Assembly: GCF_024171695.1 (NCBI RefSeq)
Contig: NZ_JAMTCF010000027.1
Location: forward strand, 43,684-107,683
Length of the DNA stretch: 64,000 bases
Reading direction: 5' to 3'
Source: Actinosynnema pretiosum
GTDB lineage: Bacteria > Actinomycetota > Actinomycetes > Mycobacteriales > Pseudonocardiaceae
Shown here: positions 16,455 through 24,936 of the stretch, piece after piece
Numbering within the stretch: position 1 is the stretch's first letter
Layout: every line of letters begins with the position of its first letter
Notes under the pieces: generated by a model
The model's database searches: none
Told to the model about the DNA's origin: nothing
The model's input: the letters and a program-made list of their open reading frames with translations, nothing else
Translations under genes and position numbers: made by a program

Positions 16455-18146
16455 ATGCGCACAACGCTCATCGCGGTGCTGACCGCGCTGCTCACCGCCC
16501 CCCTGTCACCCGCCCCCCTGTCACCCGCGCCCTTGTTACCCGCGCCCTTGTTACCCGCGCCCCTGTTACCCGCGCCCTTGTTACCCGTGCCCGCCTCGGC
16601 ACAGCAATCCCCCGAGGCGGGCGCGGGGACGGCGGACAAGCCGGTGCCCGAACACCTGCTGCGGCAGCGGATCGACTGGACCCCGTGCGCGGAACCCGAC
16701 CTGGCGGGCCTGGAGTGCGGCGCCTACCGCGCCCCGCGCGACTGGACCACCCCGAAGGACGCCAGGACCATCACCATCGCGGTGAGCAGGCTCCGCAACG
16801 ACGGCGCGACCCGCAGCGTGCTCACCAACCCAGGCGGCCCCGGCGGTCAGGGCAGGTTCACCCCCCTGATGCTCCAGTCGAGGCAACGCCTGGTCGACTC
16901 GGCCGAACTGATCGGCTTCGACGTCAGGGGAACCGGCGCGAGCACCAACCTGACCTGCGGAAACCTGGACTGGGAACTGGTGGCCGACCCCCGAGACCGC
17001 AGCCGCCCCAACGTCAAGCGCCTCTACGACGCGGCAGAACTGCAAGCACAGGCCTGCCAAACCCTCTCCGGCGACCTGCACCGCGTGGTCAACACCGAGC
17101 AGACCGCCCGCGACCTGGACCTCCTGCGCCACCTCCTGGGCCGCGACCGGATCGACTGGGTCGGCTACTCCAGCGGGAGCTGGCTGGGCGCGCACTACAC
17201 GGCCCTCTTCCCCAGGCGGGTGGGCCGTTTCGTGCTCGACTCGAACCCAGACCTCACCGCCACCTTCCAGACGATGTTCCACGACTACTTCGCCCAAGCC
17301 TTCCAACGCCGCTTCGACGTGGACTACCTGCCGTGGATCGCGAAGCACCACGACACCTACGGCCTGGGCAGAACCCCGGAGGAGGTGCGGCGGGTCTACG
17401 AGGCCGTGCGCGCGAAGCTGGCCGAGGCCCCGCTCCCCCTCCCGAACGGCACAACCCTGGACACGATCGCCTTCGACCGGGCCATGTTCCGCACGCAGTA
17501 CCGAAAACTCCTGTTCCCCCTGGTCACCCCAGACCTGGCCGACCTAGCCCGCCTCTTGGGCGTGGTGTCCTCCTCCAAGGCACAGCAACCCAACCCCCCT
17601 GCCCCTGACGCGCTGACCGAACTCCACGCACTGACCGAACTGACCCGCCGGTACCCGGACGCGGAAACCGCCACCCTGTTCGCGGTGGCCTGCAACGACA
17701 CCCCGTTCCACGGCAACCGCAAGACCTTGGCCAGGGACGCGGAACGCACCGGCACCCGCTACCCGTTCTTCGGCTACCACCAACTACTGGCCCCGTGCGC
17801 CTTCTGGCCCCGCCCAGAACTCACCCTCCCGAAGCCCACCGGCGAGGGCGCACCCCCGATCCTGATGGTCCAGTCGGAACGAGACCCGGCAACCCCAATA
17901 GAGGGCGCCCAAAAATCCCACAAGGCCCTCAAAAACTCCCGAATGCTGACCGTGCAAGACGAGGGCGACCACGGCATGTACGCGGTGGCGAACAACCCGT
18001 GCGTAGACCAAGCAGTGGAGTCCTACCTGGTGGACGGAACCACCCCACCCCAAGACCTGACCTGCCCAGGAATGCCCCTACCGGCACCAGCCGACCTGGG
18101 TGAAGCGGTCATGCTGCCGTTCCTGCCGATCGGCTCCCCGCTGTGA
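16455..18146 (+). CDS. Secreted alpha/beta hydrolase, TAP-like (copy 2)
   Basis: A 563-residue paralogue of the preceding gene, colinear throughout. It has nucleophile GYSSGSW, acid QSERDPATPIEGA and His DEGDHGMYAV. The signal region MRTTLIAVLTALLTAP is extended by a run of five-residue PLLPA/PLSPA units encoded by a 15-bp tandem repeat, then AQQSPEAG. The 5' flank (GTGCG.TGA.GT.GG) also resembles that of copy 1, so promoter and gene were duplicated together. The ATG follows AAAGGGGAG. Confidence 0.82.
   Translation: MRTTLIAVLTALLTAPLSPAPLSPAPLLPAPLLPAPLLPAPLLPVPASAQQSPEAGAGTADKPVPEHLLRQRIDWTPCAEPDLAGLECGAYRAPRDWTTPKDARTITIAVSRLRNDGATRSVLTNPGGPGGQGRFTPLMLQSRQRLVDSAELIGFDVRGTGASTNLTCGNLDWELVADPRDRSRPNVKRLYDAAELQAQACQTLSGDLHRVVNTEQTARDLDLLRHLLGRDRIDWVGYSSGSWLGAHYTALFPRRVGRFVLDSNPDLTATFQTMFHDYFAQAFQRRFDVDYLPWIAKHHDTYGLGRTPEEVRRVYEAVRAKLAEAPLPLPNGTTLDTIAFDRAMFRTQYRKLLFPLVTPDLADLARLLGVVSSSKAQQPNPPAPDALTELHALTELTRRYPDAETATLFAVACNDTPFHGNRKTLARDAERTGTRYPFFGYHQLLAPCAFWPRPELTLPKPTGEGAPPILMVQSERDPATPIEGAQKSHKALKNSRMLTVQDEGDHGMYAVANNPCVDQAVESYLVDGTTPPQDLTCPGMPLPAPADLGEAVMLPFLPIGSPL
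16500..16589 (+). repeat. 15-bp minisatellite, six units, in signal-peptide region
   Basis: Six in-frame 15-bp units of the form CCCnTGTnACCCGCG encode PLSPA ×2, PLLPA ×3 and PLLPV. Units 3 and 4 are identical. The array lies between the hydrophobic core and the likely cleavage site. Confidence 0.9.
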
Positions 18147-18285
18147 CCTCGCGTTGAGCAGCAGAGGATTTCGGGGACATTTCGCAGGGACAATGCCCTC
18201 GACACCCTGACCAAAACATTACCAAAAGAATGACTTAACCATAACAGACACCATTGCAACCCGACTACGAAATGAAAAATCAGGC

Positions 18286-19386
18286 CTACACGCCACTTTT
18301 AGACAGCAAGAGCGGCTCGCCATACCTGCTCTCGCGCCATGTTCTCCCAACAACCGAGTCCAAGACACCACCATCGAGCTCGTAACCAAGCGCAGCTGCC
18401 AGGACATGCGCAGCCAGCCTGGGAGGAATAGCGTTCCCGATCTGCTGGGAAACATCTCTGCCCGACCACGGATAGTCAAGAGGAAAGGTCTGCAACCTGC
18501 CAGCCTCCGAATTAGTGAACCGGCTCAGTTCAACCCCGGATTCCGAAACAAGCCTATTTCTAGAAATTTTACCAGTCACAGTGGCCGAGGGCTCGAAAGA
18601 AGTTCGACGACCGCGCGCTTTAGGATCTCCACCAGTTCCGTAGTTTGAAATGACGGTGAAATTTTCACTTCTCCCAAGCGCCGCCCCCATGCTCTCCCAT
18701 GGTCGAAGTTTTCCACCAACCACAGCACGGGGAACCCCCTTCCTGTACGGATGGTGGGTAGCTCCGGGAAGAGAAGGCTGCCGATCTCGACGTGCGATCA
18801 AAATGGCCCGCTTGCGCGTTTGTGGAACTCCAAATTCTTCAGTTTTCAAGATCCCACAACACGCCTTGTACCCAATACCTTCGAAAGCTTCCTTAAACCC
18901 TTCCCAGACTGGCAGCACGGCTGGAACCTGCTCCAGCACCACCACCTCGTAAGGGCGATTAATCCTGTGCGCTTCCAGCACCCAGCGCAATGGTTCGAGG
19001 ACAAGGCCAGTGCGCTCGTCGTCCAGCGACTTCAAGTCCTCAAAAACACCGTCGTCCCCAGCCGCCATCCTTTTAGCGAAGGAGAGCACTTGATCCAACG
19101 CGCGACGCCCGGCACCACCACCGGCGACAGTATACGTTTGACAAGGGGGCCCTCCGGCAAGAATCGTCGCCTTCGGAAAGTCAGCAGGCCCATAGTCGCG
19201 AACATCGCCTTGACGTGTGCCAAGCCCGGCAGCAGCACGAGTCGCGCACGCGTTCGAGTCCCACTCGACCCCGTCCACCTCTACCCCGAGCCAGTGCGCG
19301 GCGACGTCCAACCCGCCCGGCCCCGCGAAGAGGTCAACCATGCGCCCCTGCGACCGTAGGGGGATCTGCAACTGCGAGGAGGACAT
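18286..19386 (-). CDS. DNA (cytosine-5) methyltransferase of a NaeI-like system
   Basis: A 366-residue C5 methylase. Motif I is DLFAGPGGLD (18–27). Motif IV is GGPPCQTYT with catalytic Cys82. Motif VI is VVLEQV (E152; the usual ENV has Q for N). Motif VIII is QTRKRAILIA and motif X is QIGNAIPPRLA. A short variable region between VIII and IX would set the target. It is divergent from the endonuclease gene, which suggests protection of that enzyme's site, probably GCCGGC (inference from the endonuclease). GC content is visibly lower than in the neighbours. A TAAAAT box lies 8 bases before the ATG. Confidence 0.88.
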   Translation of the reverse strand: MSSSQLQIPLRSQGRMVDLFAGPGGLDVAAHWLGVEVDGVEWDSNACATRAAAGLGTRQGDVRDYGPADFPKATILAGGPPCQTYTVAGGGAGRRALDQVLSFAKRMAAGDDGVFEDLKSLDDERTGLVLEPLRWVLEAHRINRPYEVVVLEQVPAVLPVWEGFKEAFEGIGYKACCGILKTEEFGVPQTRKRAILIARRDRQPSLPGATHHPYRKGVPRAVVGGKLRPWESMGAALGRSENFTVISNYGTGGDPKARGRRTSFEPSATVTGKISRNRLVSESGVELSRFTNSEAGRLQTFPLDYPWSGRDVSQQIGNAIPPRLAAHVLAAALGYELDGGVLDSVVGRTWRESRYGEPLLLSKSGV

Positions 19387-19637
19387 GGCCACAGATTTTA
19401 GACGGTGACGCACAGAACACCCCGCTCGCAACGCCGCCGAGAAAACCCGTGATCAGAGGGCGATCGCGAAGGGACAGCCGGTAGCCCCGTCCGAGCCACG
19501 GGACTGCCGCAGAGGCTCTGCCACGCCCCTCGAAGACACTTGCGACACCAGCGGGGCTTCACTCCACCACCCACTCCTCAGTCCTCGATGCCCGCATCTT
19601 CCGAACAGCTCGACGTCACACGGGATACGGTTCACCG
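19387..19637. promoter_or_regulatory. Divergent R-M control region
   Basis: 251 bp separate the divergent methylase and endonuclease starts. No controller (C-protein) gene is present. The endonuclease side has TACGGT at 19626–19631 and the methylase side has TAAAAT, both placed for leaderless initiation. Confidence 0.5.
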
Positions 19638-20603
19638 GTGACCGACGAAGCAACCCTGTTCAGCATCGAGGCCGCCGTTGGACCCACCGGTGGTGAAGAT
19701 ACCCGGACAGCACCCTCAGCTGATCCACCACTCAGCGCAGTCGAAGCCTGGTTCTCCAGCGAGAAAAACTACAAAGATCGTTTCGGCATGCTGCTGCGAC
19801 AGTCTCTGGACGAGGTTCTTGACGGGCAGCGCACAGGACGCTACGACATTGAAAAACTTGAGAAAACAGAAAAAACTTACCTAGGCACCAAGGTGGAAAT
19901 TCTGATACGACACGAGTTCGGCCTGCTAGCCGGCAATCAGATGGACTACCTGATCAGCGGACATGAAGTTGATTCAAAGTTCTCCATTCGCGGATCATGG
20001 TCGATCCCCACCGAAGCAGTCGGACACCTTTGCCTGCTCTCATCTGCGGATGACCGCAAAGGAATATTCAGCGTCGGCATCATTAGAATCACCGAAGAAA
20101 TCTTGAATAAAGGAAAAAATAAAGATCAGAAGACAACCATCCGAGCTTCGGAAAGAAACCGGATACGCTGGCTCGCCCAGGAAGAGGCGCTCCCCGAGAA
20201 CATCCTCCTCAAGCTGCCCCCGGCAACTGCCGATGCAATCATGCGGTCAAGTTCGGGACAGCAGAGAATAAACGAGCTCCTCAGGCGAGTACAAGGAAGG
20301 GTAATCGACCGAAATACGGCTATCACCGTAGCGAGGCAAGCTGACGGTCTCAAGCGGTGTCGTGACGCGCGCATACACCTCGCAAAAGAGGGGCTAGTCG
20401 TCCTGGGACATCAGGGAAATTCTCCAATAATCGCAGAAAGTCTAGGCCTCCCTACCCCCAGGAAGGGGACCTTCATCTCGGCTCGCTTGGTTCAAGTGAA
20501 CGACAGTACTCCAGAAAGATCAGCCGCTAAAATCGGAGAAAAATATTACGCCCTGGCGCACGAGGACGACCCGGTTCACATCGCACCCAACATCAACTAC
20601 TAG
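19638..20603 (+). CDS. NaeI-like type IIE restriction endonuclease
   Basis: A 321-residue enzyme that matches NaeI as I recall it. Shared blocks are the DGQRTGR motif (62–68), KTEKTYLGTKVEI, VDSKFS, and the C-terminal effector-site domain segment LVVLGHQGNSPIIAESLGLP. The catalytic residues of NaeI (E70, D86, D95, K97) are present with the same spacing as E87, D103, D112 and K114. The position equivalent to NaeI Leu43, whose change to Lys creates a topoisomerase, is Val60. NaeI needs two GCCGGC sites, one allosteric. The GTG start is supported by TACGGT 6 bases upstream. Low GC points to acquisition by transfer. Confidence 0.85.
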   Translation: MTDEATLFSIEAAVGPTGGEDTRTAPSADPPLSAVEAWFSSEKNYKDRFGMLLRQSLDEVLDGQRTGRYDIEKLEKTEKTYLGTKVEILIRHEFGLLAGNQMDYLISGHEVDSKFSIRGSWSIPTEAVGHLCLLSSADDRKGIFSVGIIRITEEILNKGKNKDQKTTIRASERNRIRWLAQEEALPENILLKLPPATADAIMRSSSGQQRINELLRRVQGRVIDRNTAITVARQADGLKRCRDARIHLAKEGLVVLGHQGNSPIIAESLGLPTPRKGTFISARLVQVNDSTPERSAAKIGEKYYALAHEDDPVHIAPNINY

Positions 20604-20661
20604 CCACCACAAATCCGACAAAACTCCAAACTGCCGAGGCGGTAGTTGACCAAAACTCGCT

Positions 20662-21318
20662 CTAGTAATGCTGGTACCCACCGGCCTGCCGCCGCTTGGC
20701 CGCGTAAACCCCGGCTTCCGTCCTCCGGTCAAACCCGAGCTTGTGCAGCAGCGACGACACGTAGTTCTTCACCGTCTTCTCCGCGAGGAACAACCTCCCC
20801 GCGATCTGCCGGTTGGTCAGCCCCTCCGCGATCAAATCCAGGATTCGCCGCTCCTGCGGGCTGAGCGACGCGTACCGGGGATCCTCCACCGGCCCCCCGC
20901 GCAACCGCTGCAGCACCGTCGCCGTCACCCCCGCGTGCAACAACGACCCGCCCGAGGCCAAAGTCCGAATCGCCGAGACCAGGTCATTCCCGGATACCTG
21001 CTTCAACATGTACCCGGCAGCCCCGGCCATGATCGCCCCGAACAGCGCCTCGTCATCGTCGTAAGACGTCAACATCAAACAAGCCGGCGGCGGCTGGTTG
21101 CCCGACCTGATATCCCGGCACACCCCCACCCCCGACCCGTCCGGCAGGCGCACGTCGATCACCGCCACGTCCGGCTTCAGCTCCGCCGCCGCGGCGACCG
21201 CGTCCGCCGCCGTCCCGGCCTCGCCGATGACGGAGATGTCCGCCTCCACCTCCAACAGCTGCAACAACCCCCGCCGGACGATCTCGTGATCGTCCACCAG
21301 CAGCACCGAGATCGTCAT
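20662..21318 (-). CDS. NarL/DevR-type response regulator
   Basis: A 218-residue regulator. The receiver domain has acidic pocket VDDHE, phosphorylatable Asp in AVIDVRLPDG (about residue 53), switch Thr/Ser in MLTSYDD and Lys in YMLKQVSG. A LuxR-type HTH (LSPQERRILDLIAEGLTNRQ, KTVKNYVSSLLHKLG) completes it. The gene follows the sensor kinase by 37 bp and is the last of the three-gene set. It resembles actinobacterial DevR/DosR. Residues 146–162 (TVLQRLRGGPVEDPRY) form the linker. Confidence 0.88.
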   Translation of the reverse strand: MTISVLLVDDHEIVRRGLLQLLEVEADISVIGEAGTAADAVAAAAELKPDVAVIDVRLPDGSGVGVCRDIRSGNQPPPACLMLTSYDDDEALFGAIMAGAAGYMLKQVSGNDLVSAIRTLASGGSLLHAGVTATVLQRLRGGPVEDPRYASLSPQERRILDLIAEGLTNRQIAGRLFLAEKTVKNYVSSLLHKLGFDRRTEAGVYAAKRRQAGGYQHY

Positions 21319-21355
21319 CCCGCGAGCACTCCCCACGTCGTCCGAACCCCGAGGG

Positions 21356-22933
21356 CTAGGCGGCCACCAGCGGAACCGACCACCGGATCACCACCCCCTG
21401 CCCCGCACCGCTCTCCACCTCGCACACCCCGTCCCACCGCTCGGCCCGCGCCCGCATGTTCACCAGCCCGCCGATGTGCCGCCCCTGCACACCGGGCAGC
21501 CCCGCCCCGTCGTCGGACACCACCAGCCGCACCGAGGTCGCCGCGCCGTCCACCGACAGCCGCACCCACACCCGCTCGGCCCCCGAGTGCCTGGCCGCGT
21601 TGGCCAGCGCCTCCCGCAGGGTGGCCAGCAGGTCGGGCCGGATCTCGTCAGGCACGAGCGAGTCGATCGCGCCCTCGACCACCAGCTCCGGCTCGAACCC
21701 GAGCATCCGCACCGACTCCTGCACGGCCGCCAGCACCTGCGAGCGCAGGCTGGACACCCCGGACGGCTCCTGCAGCGAGAAGATCGTCCGCCGGATCTCC
21801 CTGATCGTCTGGTCGACCTCGCTGACGAACTCCCCCAGCCGCTGGGCCACCACCGGCTGCTCGATCAGCCCGTTGAGCCCCTGCAACCCCAGCCCCAGCC
21901 CGAACAGCCGCTGCACCACCAGGTCGTGCAGGTCGCGGGCGATGCGGTCGCGGTCCTCCAGCACCGCGATGCGCCGCCCCGCGCCCTGCGCCTTGGTGAA
22001 CTCCAGGATCAGCGCGGCCTGCCGGGCGAACGCCTCCACGAGCGCCACGTCGGCCCGGTCGAACGTGCTGCGCTCCGGCCCCCGGACCACGAGCAGCACG
22101 CCGAGCACCCGGTCGCCCGCCGCGAGCGGCACGATCACCACGGGGCCGGCGCGCCCGGCGTGGCCGGGCAGCTCGTCCAGCACCTTGGGCCTGCCGCTGG
22201 TGAACACCTCGCGGCTGGCGCTGCCCTCCCTGGACACCGTGAACCCGCGCAGCGCCCCGTCCTCGACCCGCACGTGCAGCTCGCCGTCCGCGTCGGGCAT
22301 GGCCATGGCCGCGCTGACCGCGTCGGCGGCGATCCTGGCGCGCACCGCGACCAGGCGCAGCGCGTCGCGGTCCGGGGTGCCGGTGAGCAGCGCGTTGGTG
22401 ACCTCGTTGGACGCGCGCAGCCACACCTCGCGCTGCCGCGACTCCTCGTAGAGCCGGGCGTTCTCGATCGTGATGCCCGCCGCGGCGGCGATGGCCGTGA
22501 CGACCTCGCGGTCGGGGTCGGTGAACCCGCCGCCGCCGATCTTGTCGGTGAGGTAGAGGTTGCCGAACACCTCGCCGCGCACCCGCACGGGCACGCCGAG
22601 GAACGCCGGGTCTCCGGGGTCGAACGAGGTGGGCGCGCCACCGGCGCGCGCGGCGCCGTCCTCGCCGACGGTGAACTCCAGCAGCTTCCGGTCCGGTCCG
22701 ACGACGGCGAGCGCGCCGTAGCGGGCGCCCGCGAGGTCGCACGAGGACTCGACCAGCCTGCGCAGCACGTCGGGCAGCGACAGGTCGCTGGCCAGCGACA
22801 CGACCGCGCCGAGCAGCCTGCGCATCCGCTCCTGGGAGTCGACCACCTCGGCGGAGCGCTCGGTCAGCAGACCGACCAGCGCTTCTAATCGCGTCGCGTT
22901 CGGGTCCCCCACCGGGTCGAGGTTATCGGTCAC
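21356..22933 (-). CDS. DevS-like GAF sensor histidine kinase lacking the haem-ligand segment
   Basis: A 525-residue soluble kinase. It has GAF-A (about 55–165), GAF-B (about 185–315), a HisKA_3 dimerisation domain with phospho-His in DRDRIARDLHDLVVQRLFG, and an HATPase_c domain (REALANAARHS, VSDDGAGLPG, GGLVNMRARAE). It aligns well with M. tuberculosis DevS (FLGVPVRVRGEVFGNLYLTD). However, about 35–40 residues between LLEFTVGEDG and FLGVPV, which in DevS include the IGHLP motif and the haem ligand His149, are missing. It overlaps the PNPOx-type gene by 4 bases (GTGA). The signal is therefore unknown. Confidence 0.85.
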   Translation of the reverse strand: MTDNLDPVGDPNATRLEALVGLLTERSAEVVDSQERMRRLLGAVVSLASDLSLPDVLRRLVESSCDLAGARYGALAVVGPDRKLLEFTVGEDGAARAGGAPTSFDPGDPAFLGVPVRVRGEVFGNLYLTDKIGGGGFTDPDREVVTAIAAAAGITIENARLYEESRQREVWLRASNEVTNALLTGTPDRDALRLVAVRARIAADAVSAAMAMPDADGELHVRVEDGALRGFTVSREGSASREVFTSGRPKVLDELPGHAGRAGPVVIVPLAAGDRVLGVLLVVRGPERSTFDRADVALVEAFARQAALILEFTKAQGAGRRIAVLEDRDRIARDLHDLVVQRLFGLGLGLQGLNGLIEQPVVAQRLGEFVSEVDQTIREIRRTIFSLQEPSGVSSLRSQVLAAVQESVRMLGFEPELVVEGAIDSLVPDEIRPDLLATLREALANAARHSGAERVWVRLSVDGAATSVRLVVSDDGAGLPGVQGRHIGGLVNMRARAERWDGVCEVESGAGQGVVIRWSVPLVAA

Positions 22934-23334
22934 GGCGCTGGAATGCGACGACCCGTCATGAGCTCGACGACCATGCTCAGGTAGTGGTCACCGCCCTCGA
23001 TACCCCTGGTGGGCAGCTCCAGCGCGCGGGCCCGAGCCAGCGACCCCTCGTCCAGCAGCTCGGTGACGTGCCCGACCACCAGCACCGACCAGCCGGACGA
23101 CAGGTCGTCGGCGATCTGGTCGACCTCGAACGCCACGATGCTGTCGCGGGTCCCCGCCGCGGCGCTGCCGCGCGGGACGCGCATGACCAGCGCTCCCCGG
23201 TCGACGACGTAGACCACCGGGTGGACGACGGGCAGCGCGTTGGCGGTGTACACCAGCCTGCCGACGCCCTGGGTGGCGAGCAGCCGCAGGCACTCCTCGT
23301 GCGGGAGCACCTCCAGCCCAGCCGAGTCCAGCAT
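22930..23334 (-). CDS. Pyridoxamine 5'-phosphate oxidase-fold flavin protein
   Basis: A 134-residue split-barrel protein. Its motifs VGRLVYTANALPVVHPVVYV, ALVMRVPRGSAAAGTRDS and VVGHVTEL are those of small FMN- or F420-binding PNPOx-like proteins, often found beside DevS/DevR or in dormancy regulons. It is the first gene of the operon with the kinase and regulator. An inverted repeat resembling a DevR site lies about 85 bp upstream. The reaction is not known. Confidence 0.78.
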   Translation of the reverse strand: MLDSAGLEVLPHEECLRLLATQGVGRLVYTANALPVVHPVVYVVDRGALVMRVPRGSAAAGTRDSIVAFEVDQIADDLSSGWSVLVVGHVTELLDEGSLARARALELPTRGIEGGDHYLSMVVELMTGRRIPAP

Positions 23335-23417
23335 CGCACCCTCTTATCCATCCCCCGGATCGACCACGCCCCCGTTGCCGGGTGTCTAAGTTCGGGCACG
23401 GAGGGTGGAGCTGCCTA

Positions 23418-23432
23418 GGGGCATAAGACCCC
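23418..23432. promoter_or_regulatory. Possible DevR-type inverted repeat
   Basis: GGGGCATAAGACCCC has four-base GGGG/CCCC arms around an AT-rich centre. It lies in the divergent region between the PNPOx-like gene and nat. It resembles the GGGAC–N–GTCCC shape of DevR boxes, but the inner arms do not pair. Confidence 0.25.
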
Positions 23433-23478
23433 CTGTCGTCATCTCAGCCCGTTGGTTCACCTGATCGGGGGATAGCGA

Positions 23479-24336
23479 ATGGGCCTGCTCGACGTCGCGG
23501 GGCTGCTGCGGCGACTGCGCGTGGTGGCCGAGCCGCCGAGCGCGGACGCGCTGACCCGGTTGCACCGGGCGTTCGTGGCGCGGGTGCCGTACGAGAACTC
23601 GGAGATCCAGCTGGGCCGCCCCACCTCGGTGGACCCGGCGGAGACGGCGGCCAGGATCGTGGACCGGGGGCGCGGCGGGTACTGCTTCCACCTGAACGGG
23701 GCCCTGTCCGCACTGCTGCGGGAGCTGGGCTACCGGGTGACCGAGCACGCCGGGCACGTCCAGGGCCGCGCCGGGGAGCCGCCGGAGCTGAACCGCTCGC
23801 ACCTGGCGCTGATCGTCTCCGGGCTGCCGTCCCCGGACGCCCCGGACGGCCGCTGGCTGGTGGACGTCGGCCTCGGCGACGGCCTGCGCTCCCCGCTGCC
23901 GCTGCGCGCGGGCGAGCACCGGCAGGAGGTCCTCGGGTTCGGCCTCGCCGAGTCGGCGCTGGTGCCGGGCTGGCGGTTCGCGCACGACCCGAGGGGCAGC
24001 TTCCACGCCGTGGACGTCGAGTCCGAGCCGACGACCACCGGGACGTTCGCGGCGCGGCACCACCACCTGTCGACGTCCCCGGACTCGCCGTTCGTCCGGG
24101 CGTTCACCGCGCAGCGGGTGGACGCGACCGGGCTCGACCTGCTGCGGTCGCTGACCCTGACCAGGCGCGAGGCCTCAGGTGACCGGACCCTGCTGCTGGA
24201 GTCGCGCCGGGACTGGGCGGCGGCGCTGGCCGACGTGTTCGGGCTGGTGCTCGACCCAGCGGAGCTGGACGTGGTGTGGCCGAAGGCGCTCGCCCAGCAC
24301 GAGGCGCGCCTCGCGGTCCGGGAACGGCTCAGGTGA
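23479..24336 (+). CDS. nat: Arylamine N-acetyltransferase
   Basis: A 285-residue cytosolic acetyl-CoA-dependent transferase. The catalytic triad is clear: C69 in RGRGGYCFHLNG, H108 in NRSHLALIV and D129 in WLVDVGLGDG. The N-terminal VPYENSEIQLG block is also conserved. The product has normal family length. It uses acetyl-CoA, or propionyl-CoA in some mycobacteria, to acylate arylamines and hydrazines. GGGGGA lies 6 bases before the ATG. Its end overlaps the convergent membrane-protein gene by 8 bp. Confidence 0.9.
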   Translation: MGLLDVAGLLRRLRVVAEPPSADALTRLHRAFVARVPYENSEIQLGRPTSVDPAETAARIVDRGRGGYCFHLNGALSALLRELGYRVTEHAGHVQGRAGEPPELNRSHLALIVSGLPSPDAPDGRWLVDVGLGDGLRSPLPLRAGEHRQEVLGFGLAESALVPGWRFAHDPRGSFHAVDVESEPTTTGTFAARHHHLSTSPDSPFVRAFTAQRVDATGLDLLRSLTLTRREASGDRTLLLESRRDWAAALADVFGLVLDPAELDVVWPKALAQHEARLAVRERLR

Positions 24337-24883
24337 GCCCGATCGTGATCTGCTCGTCGACCACGCCCCGGTAGCGCGGCCCGGCGGCCTGGCGCAGCGC
24401 GCCGTCCAGCACCGGCAGCGCCGCGAAGCTGTCCGCGACCGGCAGCCGGTAGCGGCCGTCCTCGCGGCGCAGCAGGTGCGCCATCTCCGGGTGCCGCGCG
24501 GCGAAGCCGGGATCGCCGGGGAACAGGTCGAGCCGCAGGAACGTCCTGGGCACGCTCCTGCGCGCCATCCCGCCGTCCACCGACCGGGAGACAGACACCG
24601 CGCCCAGCTCGCCCCAGGCGACCGCCCACGGCTTGCCCTGCGGGTCGTCCCAGCGCACCCCCTGCGCCTCCACGACGAGCGCGCGCGGCCTGCTGAGCTT
24701 CTTCCAGGCGAGCAGCGGCAGCAGGCCGAGCGCGACGAGCCCGCCCCCGATCACCAGCAGGGCGAGCCCGCCGGTCGAGGCGAAGCCGACCAGCCCGAGC
24801 ACGCCGAGCGCGAGCGCGACGCCCGCGCCGACCAGCGCCTTGCGGGTGGACGGGCCTGCGACGTCGATGACCACCGGGTGCAC
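24329..24883 (-). CDS. Two-TM membrane protein, tandem paralogue 1
   Basis: A 184-residue protein. It has a short cytoplasmic start (HPVVIDVAGPSTRKAL), two hydrophobic helices (about 19–60), the WKKLSRP stop-transfer stretch, and a soluble domain with GVRWDDPQGKPWAVAWGELG that looks like a bacterial PH-type barrel. It is about as long as, and clearly homologous to, the gene at 24937. Both end GPRYRGVVDE plus a few residues. The GTG start has AGGAGG 8 bases upstream. Function unknown. Confidence 0.65.
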   Translation of the reverse strand: MHPVVIDVAGPSTRKALVGAGVALALGVLGLVGFASTGGLALLVIGGGLVALGLLPLLAWKKLSRPRALVVEAQGVRWDDPQGKPWAVAWGELGAVSVSRSVDGGMARRSVPRTFLRLDLFPGDPGFAARHPEMAHLLRREDGRYRLPVADSFAALPVLDGALRQAAGPRYRGVVDEQITIGLT

Positions 24884-24936
24884 GGTGCTTCCTCCTGGAC
24901 TGGCTGGTGGGGCTGCTCGGGACCGGGTCCGGGGTC

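Noticed and set aside
18147..18285. Lower-GC spacer next to the methylase as an insertion-sequence end or attachment site
   Set aside because: No transposase, no terminal inverted repeats and no clear direct repeats at the edges of the restriction–modification island.
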